NCBI RefSeq assembly: GCF_035582795.1
Contig: NC_134365.1
Location: 79,837,635-79,901,634 of the forward strand
DNA: 64,000 nucleotides
Direction of reading: 5' to 3'
From: Mycteria americana
Taxonomy: Eukaryota > Chordata > Aves > Ciconiiformes > Ciconiidae
Shown here one piece after another: positions 1 to 13,100 of this stretch. Positions within the stretch are counted from its first letter, which is position 1. Each line of letters starts with the position of its first letter. Position numbers and translations under genes: made by a program. The notes beneath the pieces are model-generated. The model saw only the letters and a list, made by a program, of their open reading frames with translations. It searched no databases and was not told the origin of the DNA.

Positions 1-1154
1 TGAATATATCATAACTATAATGAGGGTTTGGAATACATCTATGCACACCATAGGAGTAACCTCATCGTTACCCACCCATGGCGACTCTGATCTCGAGTGA
101 TCTCATTCCATATCCTCAGCATAGTTCTGGCATGTTCCCTCTGCATGGTGGGGGGAATAGAAATGACCTTCCTTTGAAATCCTAGATGTATTTACATGAG
201 AGCATGCCAAATGCATTAACAAGTGGTGGAGTGAAACCCCGAGTGAGTAAACATGGTCAGCCCAAACACGTGTAAATAAATCTAAAATTTCGGAGGATGT
301 CATGCCTGCTTTGATTTACACCACAAACTATAGGAGGAAATGTTGGGCCAATGAGAATCTGCTCTATTCATTTATTTTTAATTGCTGTTTTGTCATGGCA
401 TCGCACATCAAGCTCTCAGGGAACTATTTTATCTCCTCCTTGCAAAGTAGACTTGGTTCAGGCAACAACCCCATTTCATTGTGACTATAGTGATGTTTCC
501 TTGCATGTAGGAGCAGCTTCTGGCAGTGGATATTTAGGATGTTGTGCTCTCTGTACGCTTATCTCTCTCCTCATCTGCTGCACTCTCGCTCAGAGAAAAA
601 GAGAAGGCTGCTGCTACTAAGCTGGAAGCAGATATTTGGCTGAGTGCTTCCCTGGTTTTGGACGGGTGTTCCTACTTTTAGCAGCATGCCTAGACTTTGA
701 GAGGTACGTTATGATGAGTGAACAGCTATATGAGGAACTTTCAAACTTTAAATCGTATCCAAGGAACCTCCGGTAATAAGGGCTTCAGCTTATACCCGCA
801 AGTGGTCCTGTGGGAAAACTGGTCTTTGGCTTTTATTTCCTGAAAGGAAGGATTGTATGGCAGTGTTGGGGCTTCAGGGTCTGTATAATCAAGGCTCGGC
901 ATGATGAATTTGATGTACTGGCATCTGTTCTGTATGCTTTGTAAGACTTCCAATAAAATATGAATAAAAAAGAAATATGCTTCATATGTCTATATAGGAC
1001 ATATGGCAGTTAAAGCTTTAGATATGGCATTTTTGTTGAGTTAAGAGGGATATGTTAGAACACACATAAGTGGCACAGTTCTTTCAAAAACAAAAAGGCA
1101 GAGAAAATTTAGGAAGGCAATCAAGGCACATCAGACCCTTTTTTTAAATTTATC

Positions 1155-1167
1155 GGGGGGGGGGGGG
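1155..1167. repeat. G13 homopolymer
   Basis: Thirteen consecutive G in otherwise AT-rich sequence. Prone to assembly error and to G-quadruplex formation. Confidence 0.9.
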
Positions 1168-4100
1168 CAAGGGATTGCTTCAAGTTTGAATGCACCTTTG
1201 AAAAATCTGAAGCTCCAGACAGCATCGTGTTACTGTGTATAATCCTTCAAAGAGGGCAAGGTGTGAAAACAAGCCAATAAATGTGTAAGGAGCAAAGGAA
1301 GATTTTTACAGATCAGAGTCAAGGTTGCCAGCTTTTCCCCACCACAAAACCCCAAGGTCCCTCTCCAGGAACTCGACCCAGAATATTATTTTTGGATGAC
1401 TGCCTCTGCAAATCAGTACAGTGCAGATGAGGGCTCTCCCCCACAATCAACTTCCACCCCCTCTGTGAGTGCAGGAAAGGCAAAAATAAAGGACAAGGCT
1501 GGAGTTTGGGTGATTTTGGTCTGTGATGGATTTTCCAGCACTATCAATGTGCCCTGTCTTTCCATAATGAGTATTAGAAGCATGATTAGGTGAATCAAGT
1601 GTTTCCTATCTTGCTTGTGCTTTCTCTTAAAGCAAAACAAAACAGCAGCCTTTTCTTCCTCATGCTTTTTCTGCAGCTGCTTGCCCCAGCTCCTCCCCGG
1701 GGCTTGCCCGCCGGTGCTCCAGGGCAGCTGGCAGACACCAGGGAAGGAGCCATGGTGGGAGCCTTGCTGGGACCCTCCCTGCATTGCTCAGGGGTTGCAT
1801 CTCAGCCCAGCCCTCACCCTTGGTCCTGCAGCTGCAGGCACTGGTTTGAATGTTACTGCACGATCGACAGAGCCCTGTCTGGGAACAGAGGGAGTTTCGG
1901 CAACCCCTCAGAGGAGAAAGCCCTTTGAAATTTTGGGGTTACGCCCATAAAGCAAAGGGTTGTTACAGTTTTCTGCATATGAACTCTCCAGATGCCATTT
2001 GTAGGTTTCTGAAGGAGTTAACAGACAGAATTGAAAAAGAGAGAGCTCTTTCCCCTGGAGGTGGTCCAAGGGAATATTTGTGGAAGATACTTCACAAGCA
2101 ATGGGTAGCTTATGAATCCCCTGCCTCAAATTTATGAGACATGAATTGGACAGAAGATGAAATGCTTTGTAACATGATTTGGTTTCAGTCATTCAAGCTG
2201 ATCATGAACTACCCACTATTCAGACTGGCTGCTTGCGAGAGCAAAATAGGACCCTTATTCAGTGCACTGGCCTGGCAGAAAACAGCTTATCATCAACCTG
2301 TGCCTTCCCGTTGGAGAGTGTCCTCTGGACCCAGCACCATGCGGTCTCTTCCACATGGTGCACGTGTTTTTGCTCTTGCTGAATCCCCCAAGACTGTGAA
2401 ACATCTGAGTTCATTCTACTTTTTTTCTGGCCCAGAAATGTCCTTTTCTGCACCCCAGCTGGGACATAACTCACCGTAACAGCACCAACCCATGTTCCAC
2501 AATTAGAAACAGTCTCCTGAGGACAGAGACCAATTGCTGCTCCTACTTCCCAGTCCTCTTCAGTATATTGGTGGGTTGGAGCCAGAACCCTTTGAGGGAG
2601 AAGAAAAAAAATTTCATTTTTCTTTCAGAGTAGACAAAGAAAGTGCAACTAATTTCTAATAGTGCGGTACAGCTAGAGGAGGAAATTTTGTGCAATTCGG
2701 ATTCTGGCTGGAAAAGGCAGTCATTTTCTGGGAATCATCTAAGGATCCCCCTTCCTGGGAAACCCATCAGAGCCAACAGCCTGTGTGGACTGCTGTGGTG
2801 AAAGGGGTGGTGAGGTGAATTATTGTCAAAGGAAGGAGAGACATCAGGTGCTCAGCTGATGCAGAGCAGTACAACTGCTCTGGCAATGTAATTTACATCA
2901 GCTTTAAGACCTTTTATTGCTGCAAGCAGAAACTTAATGAACAGACAGGTGAAAAGCTGTGCGAGGTGAAGGAATCCTGCGTGAAGGAGGTGGTAAGGGA
3001 CATAGAAAATGTTTCAGATTATTTTATATTGAGACAGAAACCATCTACTCATGGTGTATGTTGGGGTATAGATTCTTAATGCCTGGTCAGAGGCCTCTGG
3101 ATGCTGGATGTCAGAGTGCAATCGCATTTATTATCCTTTCCTTTCACTGGGATGGCTTTCCTCCCTGCAACCTTCTTGCAAGAGGATATGGTAGCGATGA
3201 CTCTTGGCCTTGCTTGTCACAGCTCAGTATCGCATATGTACAATCCCATGAAACCAAAACATAGTCTCAAAGAGCTCTTGTACTCCAGGGTTTCCACTTC
3301 AGGAAGGATATTAGATTTCAAAGTGTATTTACATATTTACTATAACACTTCCAAGAGCAGGGGTTTTTTAAAAGGTTATAGCAACATCTGTTTGCCTTTG
3401 ATGGGGACAATTCCTCTTGCTGATGTTCCCTAGACTGTTGAACTCCTGAATCTTACAGAAGTCTTAAGCATTTGGAATTGTCTAAAGGTTTTTGTTTGGG
3501 GTTTCTTTTTCTGTAAGAGGTTAGAAAACAATTGGCTGCAGAGTATCCATAGATGAAACTAATAGTAGAGCAGTGTGCTCTAGAGACCTGGAAGTTATGC
3601 TTCTAAGTGTGTTGCATTTGCTAAACTTAAGAGAGAAAAAAGAAGCCTTACTGTATCTGTGATTAATACTATGTTGTGTGTGGTATACAGTAGCACAAAG
3701 CAGAGAGAGAGAGAGTTTTCTGGTTACTCCATAGCAATGAAGCAGCAGAAAGATGTTGACGAAATTCCATAGTCAAGTAGCTTTGCAAGTCCTTTGTGGG
3801 AGCTTAAGTGTTCAGGAATCATGAGTCTAATAATAACATGACTGGATTAAAAATTTGAAATGCAAAGTACTAAACTGGGAGGGTTGAACCTTGGAAACAA
3901 ACACTGATTAATACTTTCTAGCTATTTTTTGCAGTCATCCAGTTCAGTAACACATTTTTTCTTTACAAGTTAAAAGTCCATATTCCTACTTGCTGTAAAA
4001 CTTATCAACATCAAATACTGTGATATATATTAATGCAACTCAATACAAACAGATTAATGCCAAAAAACTTTTCTTGTTTGACTGTCAGCTCTACAGTCCA

Positions 4101-7100
4101 TGTTCACCTGAATATAGGAAAGCACTTTATAATAACTTACTGCAGTATGCTGATGTGACAGACATTATTTCTATGTGATTTAAAGAACTACTGTAACATT
4201 ACCCTCTCAAAAAAATTAACTGTTTTGAAGTCTGTTAATGCAAAATGAATGCATTAGTCTTACCTTCACCTCAGCTGCTGTCTGGTTGTTCTGTTGATAG
4301 CTTAGCATGAACTGTTCTTTGGGAAAGCTAGTGTTAACGTTGCTTCTACACTTTTCAATTTGTATGTGCCTTGGAAACTCTGGCTTTCAACTGGAAGCAG
4401 ATATGGCAGAAGACCAGGATATTCCTTTGGGAATTACGGAGGGACAGAGTAAATAAAACTGGACAAGCTGGGTCCAGCAGTGAAAGGAAAAAAATAGCTT
4501 GGGGTAGCTTTTTTGAAGTGTCCCCATCCCCTTTCAGCATTAAGATCTGACACTTCCCGAGAGAACTCATTCTCAGCCAGCCTACTTAACCCCGGAGGCA
4601 TAGATATGGCTTACAGCTATCAATGGACGTTTGTGATCCTCCAACATAAATTCAGTTTCACTGGCAATGAAGGTGGATTGATGCTTAATTGATAGGAAAG
4701 GACACCATCCAGACTCTTGACCTCTCTTTTACGCCTTAGGAGTAGTCCGGTATTCTTAAAGGCATGAAATGGAAAAAGCTCAGCTTTTCTTTTACCTCCT
4801 CACCCCTGCCAGCCAACCCTGCCGCTCAGCTGGCAGATACTGTGAGGGCACCGTATGGACCGACGTTCCCAGGGAATCTCAGCTGTCCAGCCTCATATGA
4901 GGACTGTTTTGAGTTAGCGCAGTACAGACAGCAAGAGATATGCTAGTCCCTGTACACTGACCACAGCTGATGGTAAGTTTGTATTAGATGGTGCTGAGTG
5001 CATCACACAGTCTTGCGTCTGTGTCTGGTTTTTTACCCATGTTTTCCTCAAATAGGAAAGAAGAAGAACTCAGTTGATTCAGATCACTTGTCATCTGTCA
5101 AACTGCACACGAGTTTTCCAAGTTGGGCTTCAGGGGTCTTCCAGGTGGGGAAGAGAGACAGGGTTGAAGGGTCCATGAGCTTTGGGAAAGTATCTGGTCT
5201 GACAGCAAATGCACAACTGTAAGACAGTCATGCTTTGATGTAGAGGAGCAGCAAGAGCAAGAATTGGAGAAATGTGAATCCTAGTCCCAGTTCTGACTCT
5301 AACTGAAGGTGCTCAGAGGATGGATTAGGTCTCCGCTCTTTACTTTGAACAAGAAAACCACGACATAAAATTATCATTTAGATTCACAATTCCTAGAGCT
5401 GTCCCGGCTTTAAAAAACATATGGCTACCAGACCACATGATTTCTCCTAGTTTGTTCTTCAAGGAAGTGGAGAAAGACTTGAGGATTTTGTTTATTTGTT
5501 TGACAAATCCTTTCAGTGAACATGGAGGAATGTAGAAATTTGAACAACGCAGGGAGTTAGGCTAAATCTTCCAAAATTGCAAATGTGATGTTTTTATGTT
5601 GATACGCACTGGAGTGAAAGCAGAGAAAGAAGTGGACAGAAGAACTAAGGTTCTTAGGTTTTAGGTCTATTTCTAAAATACTTGTGTTTTCAAGAGGTGG
5701 TTTAGAGCAAAACTTTATGTTTAATTAAAGATACCTTGTATGTTGGCAGATCATACCTACTGCACATATAGCATCTTTCTGGTTCTAATGGCATAGCTGG
5801 GTAGTTGTGGAGTTAGAGCATTAGAGATCAGCACAAGACAAGCCTGCTCTCAGAACACATTTTGCAGAGGGCTATTAATGCACTTGTCTGGGGAGGAGGA
5901 GGAGGATGTTCTCCTCTTACTTGTGCAAGGCACCTTTTTTTGTCCCTTCCTGTACCCTTGAAGGGAGTACAGGTGACCCTGTGTCTTCCAAAGATATGAA
6001 ATAGTCAACAACTGAGATTTGCTGGACTACTTTTCTTTTTCTTTGTAATCACCTTTCTTTGCTATTTTAAGAAGAATGAAGAGGAGAAGCAATTTTTGTA
6101 ACATCTGAATGAAGATTGTTTGTTTGGTAACAGCTAAAGTTCTTAATCCCACAGCTGCAATTATTTTAAATAAACAAAACCTTGTGTTTTGTCCCATAGA
6201 AAGAATTTCTATTATTTTCTGTATGCTAAACCATCTCATTTGAATTATGTTGGGGATTAGCCTGGGAAATGTTACACAAATGGCTAATTTTTTTTAAATT
6301 TTATTTTAACAGATTGAAACCCCTTTTCAGTTTATGAAAGCCTTTTTTCCCATAATTGATATTATTCCTTCTTTTTCTTTTAAGTCCTTAGAGGATTATG
6401 AATGTCAGTATTAGAATAAAAGGAAGATTGCTTTAGATAATTTTATGTGCAGGGCTCTGTTCCAAAGGAACCAAACTCAGATGAAATCTTAGAGAATACT
6501 GGTAAAAATAAGGTGGGGGTGAAGAAAACCAAAGTGGGGGAGGGAAAGGAAGAAAAAACTACAAATCAAACTCAGCAGAGGTTTCCAATATAGCTGACAT
6601 TCTGCACTTTCGGTCATTACAGTCCATCTGGAACGTTTTGATGCTGTAGCATAATGTTGGTTCAAGATTGTTTTCACTTAACACTGATGATTTTTTTTCC
6701 TGACTTCTGTGAAGCTTTCCAGTAATCGGAGTAACATGATGTTATCCTAGATTAACACAGGACGTGACTGTAGGGAACCAAAGGCGTTGAGACTACATCC
6801 CTGAGACTGTAATGTCTAATGCCACAGTTGTTTCCTGACTCAGGAGCAAAAGATGAAACTTTCAAGGACAATTCTTAGCATATAAAGTCATATTACATCA
6901 GGTCCCACAGGAGAAGACATTATCCCATATCACAGAGATGTCATGCTAGCAAACCCCTCACCTACAGCTAGAACAGGAAAGAGCAATGGCTTTTTTAAAA
7001 GTGGCTCTTAACCTGATTTTAAATCCATCTTGCTGGCTGCCCTTTAGTACTTCTCAAAGAGCACATCTAAAGAATGTTGCCTCTCATCTCCACTACCTGT

Positions 7101-9659
7101 GCCTGGCTAAGCAACGTCTGGAAAGACTAACTATACACAGCACTACTGTGTGACCAAGCAGGGTCTCAGGGTGATGAAGAGCATCGCATGGCACAGAAAT
7201 AGATGTTGTATGACCACTCCAGCTGTGGAGGGGACACAAGGTACCTTCACCCTCCTCCCACCAGTAAATCTGCACGCTCCTTCTGAAATGCTGTATTTCA
7301 TTGTAAGAAGTAGAAATGGTCATTTCCATGCAACTTACCTCTCCATGGCGTTGCCAGTGCACAAAAGACTGACTTAGTAAGTGCAAATGAGCATGAGTGC
7401 CTCATTTATCAGGTACCTAAAATAATACATAAGAATAAATATGCTTTCCTCTTTTCTTTGATGTAAATGTTTAGTAATGTTTTTGAGATGAAATGCAATA
7501 TCGTTTGAAATCACATCTCCCATTAAAAAACTGCAGTGAATAAGCTTCTAGGACATCTTTTGCCATTAACTTGAGCAGACATATGGGAAATGTCCTAAAC
7601 TTGTACCAGTCAGCCTACAGGTTTTTGTTGGCAGGCAGTGATCAAGATTAAGTTTTCCTCCAACTTTTTAGTGCATTGGCTGTAGCTACCTTAGAGTAGC
7701 AAGGAGAGAGGTAAGGATGTGAAGGAAAGCTAATCAGCCTAATGCAGCGTCCTAACAACTTACATCCTGCATCATAGATGATGAGAAGGGTACTCCAAAG
7801 GGTAAATCTTTGGGGATGTTTACAAAGTTTCCCCTTTTCATGAGGAAACTCTGCCAGGTTGTTATGTCTAGCCCATCCAACCTAGTCCAAGTCTAAGTGA
7901 CAACAGTAGCATAAAAAGAGCAAGAGTTTGTTGGCCTTTTTTTAGGCTTTGGCTGCTAATGCATCTTGCGCGTACACCAGTGTTAAGGAGGCCAAGGGAG
8001 AGGAGCCCAGTTTGTCTGGTGGGGACATTGATATCCTGATTTTGTCCACTGTCCTGGAGGCCTCACGATGGTCAAGGTGCAGCCTGTGTCAGGCGAAGTT
8101 GTCGAGTCAGCCAGCCCCCATGTGGTGCAGCCCCTTTGGGGTGGGGGTGGATCAGGCACAGAATTTGTTAGACTTCAAAGAAATGCTCCTTTTCTCCCTG
8201 GTGGAAATTATCCAGCAGGACCATGAGGAGGCCAAGCCTCTGTTGTTAGTCCAGTTAGCAACTGAGAGTGTTGAGAGCGCAGTTTGGTTACCATCGTTTT
8301 AAAGTTTCTGCCTGATTGACAGCTTAGTTGTCCTGAAGCTGCAACTTCTGATGATAGGGAGTGACACTGTGCAGTGATTGTTTTGAGAAGTGTAAATCAG
8401 AAGTCAGGACACTGGTTAAGAAGTGAAAGAGCTGGTTTCCAATCTCAGCTTCATTACAAATTCCCTCTGTAACCACAGAGGTTGTTATCAAGGTATAGTG
8501 GTGAAGATAGCAAAGTTAGCCCAGGAAGTTGGCCCCTAAATTAATGTAGCCCCAGTAGAAGCATTTCCACAGCAAAGCTTTTCTGTCCACTTTACGTTAT
8601 TCCTACACTATTGTATAGGTACTGGGCCATATTTTATTTTCCCTTGGGCTGAGGTGCTTTTTCCTAAATACCAGTAGAACAAATTGTGGCTAAATAATGC
8701 CCCAGATAATTTAGCCACTTGAGGTGTTGATACCATTAAATCTGCAGAATGCCATTGGATTTAGAAGCTGGAGAACTGTCAGCCTAAAATAAGGAAAAGC
8801 AATGAGGCTTACTCTACAGTAAGGCTAATAATCCAAGCTCACTCTAAAAGTTAGTGTCTCACAGAGTTAAGGTTAAATATATGAAATATTATTAAATAGA
8901 TCATTGTGATGGTGGAACATACATATATTAGATGAAAGTTTGGAATCCCATTCTCAAGTAATATGCTACAGTCCAGAAATACTTAGGAAGGTGATGAAGT
9001 TATAGAACCATGATGTGGCATGCGCCTACTTCTGGTACCATTTAGAGGTCTTCTAAGTATTTCCATTAGACCCAGCTTTGTGCCATATGGACATCTCTTA
9101 ACATTTTGATCCCGCACCATCTGATTTTACCCAGCTACTTGCTTCCCAGTGAGAAAATTGTGTGACTGGTGAAGGTTTAAACTGTTCATGATAACTCAAG
9201 CAATTGCTGCCAAATGATGTGGAATTATAATCCAGGAGACAGACATTCTTGTCAAGATCTTTAAGCCCACAAAGGAAAACCTGTAATTCTAATTTCTTAT
9301 TTAGGAACATGAAAACAAGATCTATGTTTTCCATAAAGCTAGACCTGCACCTGATATCTCCTGTCAGAAGATGCCTTATCTTAGAAAACTACTCCAAATC
9401 TTAGAAAACCGAAGCCAATTACCAAAGTGCTCAAATAAGGGTTTAGGAACTGTGAAGTAGGCACAACTTTGGGAAATTTCACCTTCGAACAGGAAGAGCT
9501 TGGCATAAAACAATCCTGACAATGAAATAGTAGAGTCTTCCCCAAAAGAAGTGAAAGATGGCATGGAAGCTGGCCAACATGAGATCAAAGCAGGCTGGAG
9601 AGAAGTCAGCTGCAGATGAAAAGCAGAGATAAAAAACTTTGCATATTTTCCTCTGAAGC

Positions 9660-9790
9660 CCTGTCAGCTTGCCTACATGTGGGTGAGTATCGCTGATTTT
9701 CTAATGAGTCACTGAAGCAGTTGAAGCAAGTGATTAAATGAAGAGTAATTATGCATTGCAACAAAATGCTAAAGGAAGCAGGGCGTCCTC
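9660..9790. promoter_or_regulatory. Possible short regulatory element with octamer-like motif
   Basis: Contains CTAATGAGTCAC, GTGATTAAATG and TAATTATGCATTGCAAC (homeodomain, AP-1-like and POU/C-EBP-like cores) within about 80 bases. Weak, motif-density evidence only. Confidence 0.15.
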
Positions 9791-12700
9791 AGTCTCCTGA
9801 TGTCTTCAGACAAAACCTTTTCTGGAAGATTGGCACTGGCAAGACGTAAGTTACCAACTCCAGCGCTGGGGGAGTTGAGGGGTATTGGCTTGTGTTACAG
9901 GGGAGATCATCCTGACCTTAGGACCTCTTCAATGAAGAGGTGACTTGGATACACAGTTATGATCCAACGTTAAACCTCTGATTCCGCTGCTGCGTAGTGG
10001 GAATAGGGAACAGAAGCCAGGTCAGTTAAGAGCAACAGCAAGAAGAATTATTTGGATGTGCATCTCTGACAACTGGCTGTGGGACTGAGGGGCTGCCAAA
10101 TACCTGTTGTATTGTTTATTTGGCTGTAAGGGGGGACCTTTGTCTCACTGGCCTTGTCCAAATAGCTCTTTCACAAGTTTTCTGGTCATAGAATAAGCTT
10201 GGGTAGACTGCTACAACCGCAAACTAGATGTTTTCCAAAGCAGTAATTGGATTAAAATTCTCCAGGAATCACCCAGGTTGTGGATACCCTCTAAGGCTCC
10301 CACCTTTACCCATGGGGAGTGATGACTTGGATAAGCTCTGTTGCATCAGAGGGTTGTTTTCATGCTCACCTGCTTTGCTGGATCAGAGCATAAGTGACTT
10401 CCCCTGCAAATCCATCAGAAGACGGTGCACAAAATTCAGAGTATCTCACACTCTGCACTTCCCACATCCCACTGGCAAAATTGTTTCCTGTTTTATTGAT
10501 TCACTTTATTTCATTAACTTCAAAGTAGTTTTGCAGCACTTAGACTGGACTGGTCTGCACTTCAGTATGTACCTTTCTTCGATAAGAAGGAATGCAGTTC
10601 TAAGTAGCATCAATCACAATAACTGTAGTTTTACCCTTCATAATTCACAGTTGCTCCATGACTGCACCTTAACGTGCAAGAAGGACTGGATAAATCTACA
10701 GGGTTTGGGGTGGGAGGTTGTTTTGTTTTATGTGCAGCTTTCAACAAATTAGGAATACAATTCACTTGGGGGCTTTTTCTTCTCTTTTTCTTTGGATGGT
10801 GAGATTCATTTGAGCAACTGGAAAAACTTAGATTCAATGCCACCATGTAGATTTTCAGTTGGACAAAATGATGCCATTGCCTTGTATATTATTATAAAAA
10901 GACCACATCAAACTATGCAAGTGTCCCGTAATGTCATGATTACAGTGTTAGACTCCTACCAGTTGAAAAATATGACTAATTGAGTATTAGAATATTCCTT
11001 CAATTATATGTTTGGCTGTCCACATAGATATAGGCAGTCTGTTAAAATACTATGTCAATTTGTACTATGGCAAGCTTGGAAGGTTTCCTGAGAAGGAAAA
11101 GGGAGGCTGGAAGTGCAGCCTTTAGCGTTCACTGCGGTATCACCTAATCCTGCCATCTCACCAGAGCCTGCTCACGGGGAAAGCGATGGGACAGAAAACC
11201 CCGCAGGAACACCCAGGCGGTGCAGGAAGGGGCTGCTGGACACCAGGATGAGGGCTGCTTTTCCAGCCCGAACCCGTGCCTCGCTGTGGCGTGAAGTGAC
11301 ATACTGTGGCAAGAGGAGGCCTGGTTTGGATGATGGGAGAAACCAAGGTGCTGGTCACAAGCATGGCTTCTGTAAGGGTCTTTTTGCAAGAACTCGAAGC
11401 ACTTTTTGAAAGAACCTGATTTCTATTGACAAATTACAGCCTGTGTAATTATATTCTGGTTGCCTCAAGTACTCCTGCAGTTTCAATTGAATGCACAAAC
11501 AAATAATAAATAAATAAATAACGTGTTTTAAAAATGCTAACTGGGCAGAATGGCGGAAGGCATAGGGGTGCGGCCATCGGGGTTGAAAAAGCATACTTTA
11601 TTTTTTGATACTTTTGCCTGAAATAGCCTCATATTTTCAGGTCAGCTTATGGCCAAGAAAAACACAAATCAAACCAAAGCCCACAGGAAACCGTAACAGC
11701 CCTAAGAAAGGCCAGCAAATGAAGGGTGTAGAAAAATCACTGTGAATGATATCATTGACCACTGGCAGTGGGAAACTCTGAGGACTTGTAGCTGCTCATG
11801 AAGAGGGGTTGGGGAAATTAAATGTTAAAATATTCTGGATTTTTATTTATTTGTCTTCTGTTTTCTAAGAATCCTGGGAAAAACAGCTTCGTTATGATTG
11901 CCACCCGTTGCTTTCTGACTTTTAAGGTCCCATGGATGCAATTTATGCCTCTGAGTTGCTATAGATACAGGGGTTGAAAACTGTTCCTGGCCTTGCTGAA
12001 GTTGCTGGGAGTTTTGCCATTCAGTAGGGGACAGATTTCACCATAGACTTTCAGTGGCACAATCTTAGCTTCTAACAAAGACAAAATAAGTCAAAAAGCT
12101 GCCACTTCGAAGAGCAACACTTTGCAAAGGCAAGGAGCCCCCATTTAACCATTTGTGGCTTAGAATCGCTTCTGTTACTTTATCAGCATTGCATATGCCA
12201 GCACAGTGTGAATTAAGTGCACAGGATAAGAATTTGCGTGTTTAATTAGAAGCAGCTTTCTCTCAGGTGTTGACATGGACCTAATGCCAGAAAGCAAAAG
12301 TGAGGAAGCGTAGAAGAAAATTGAGAGTGCTTCAGGTGGATATTGAGCTGGACTTATTAGATCACAATCATCTTCTGATGACACAAAAGGGCTTTGTGTT
12401 CAGGTATTTTTTTACGACTGGCCATGATCTTTTGTTAATGCATCTGAATGCACTGGTTTGTGGGCTGGGGTTGTATTGCGCTCCTCTGCTGTCCTTCAGA
12501 GACTTGATTTCATTCGTGTGGTAGACTACATTTTAACACAAAGCTTGTATCACAGATCACCTTTCCTGCTGTTTCTGAGTGCAGATTGTCCTTCTGTAGT
12601 ATCTGTTGCAATGGTTTTAATTGAAACGTGATACTGGGAGAGCAGAAGAGATATTGTATATCATGAATTCATGTTTTCCACTGCTCAGAAGTCAAAGAGC

Positions 12701-12983
12701 AAATGCCATGTGATGAGGCAATTCTCAGCAGACCACAATCTGGGGAATGTGGAGTATAGCTGCACTACCCCGATGCTTTCCCAGCGGGAGACGGGGGGCG
12801 GCTGGCTTCTGAGCTGTTTCTGTGCTTTGGTGTGTAGGCAACCTCTGGTTAGTAGTTCACGGCAGAGCCTCTTTGGTGCTTTGCTACTGGTCTTTGGATT
12901 TGGTACTGTAGCACATGAGAAACCCCAGCCTGCCTGCACTTGCAGCTATTTCTACAAAAGCCTGCTGCAAGATTACCAAAGCT

Positions 12984-13100
12984 AAAATTGAAGCAGAGGC
13001 AAAGTGAACCAAGGTCACAAGTCAGCAGTAAACTCAGGACAAATCCATGGCTCTGTGTCCTAGTCTAATGCCCTGTCCACCAAACTCGGTGGATTGGCGT
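12984..13100 (-). mobile_element. Ancient tRNA-derived SINE fragment (5' part), minus strand
   Basis: The minus-strand reading GTTTGGTGGACAGGGCATTA, GACTAGGACACAGAGCC, ACTGCTGACTTGTGACCTTG and GCCTCTGCTTCAATTTT follows the head and body order of MIR-like amniote SINEs (GTTAGGGCACTAGACT..., CTGTGTGACCTTGGGCAAG, CTCAGTTTCC). The 3' tail is absent. Confidence 0.7.

Larger units (their letters stand above)
1..12983. other. Non-genic DNA
   Basis: No exon, RNA gene or intact mobile element recognised on either strand. Open frames up to 174 codons (10228-10752) show no family resemblance. Notable only for the G13 tract, a few GC-richer spots (1680-1850, 11110-11300) and two very weak MIR-like traces near 5240-5350 and 8400-8480. 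Confidence 0.6.

Noticed and set aside
5240..5350. Possible MIR trace (GAATCCTAGTCCCAGTTCTGAC)
   Set aside because: Only one short block matches; not enough ordered similarity for an annotation.
8400..8480. Possible MIR trace (GGTTTCCAATCTCAGCTTCA)
   Set aside because: Weak single-block similarity without the CCTTGGGCAAG segment.
10228..10752. 174-codon + strand frame
   Set aside because: No recognisable domain, ordinary composition, and a length that chance can produce in 64 kb of six frames.
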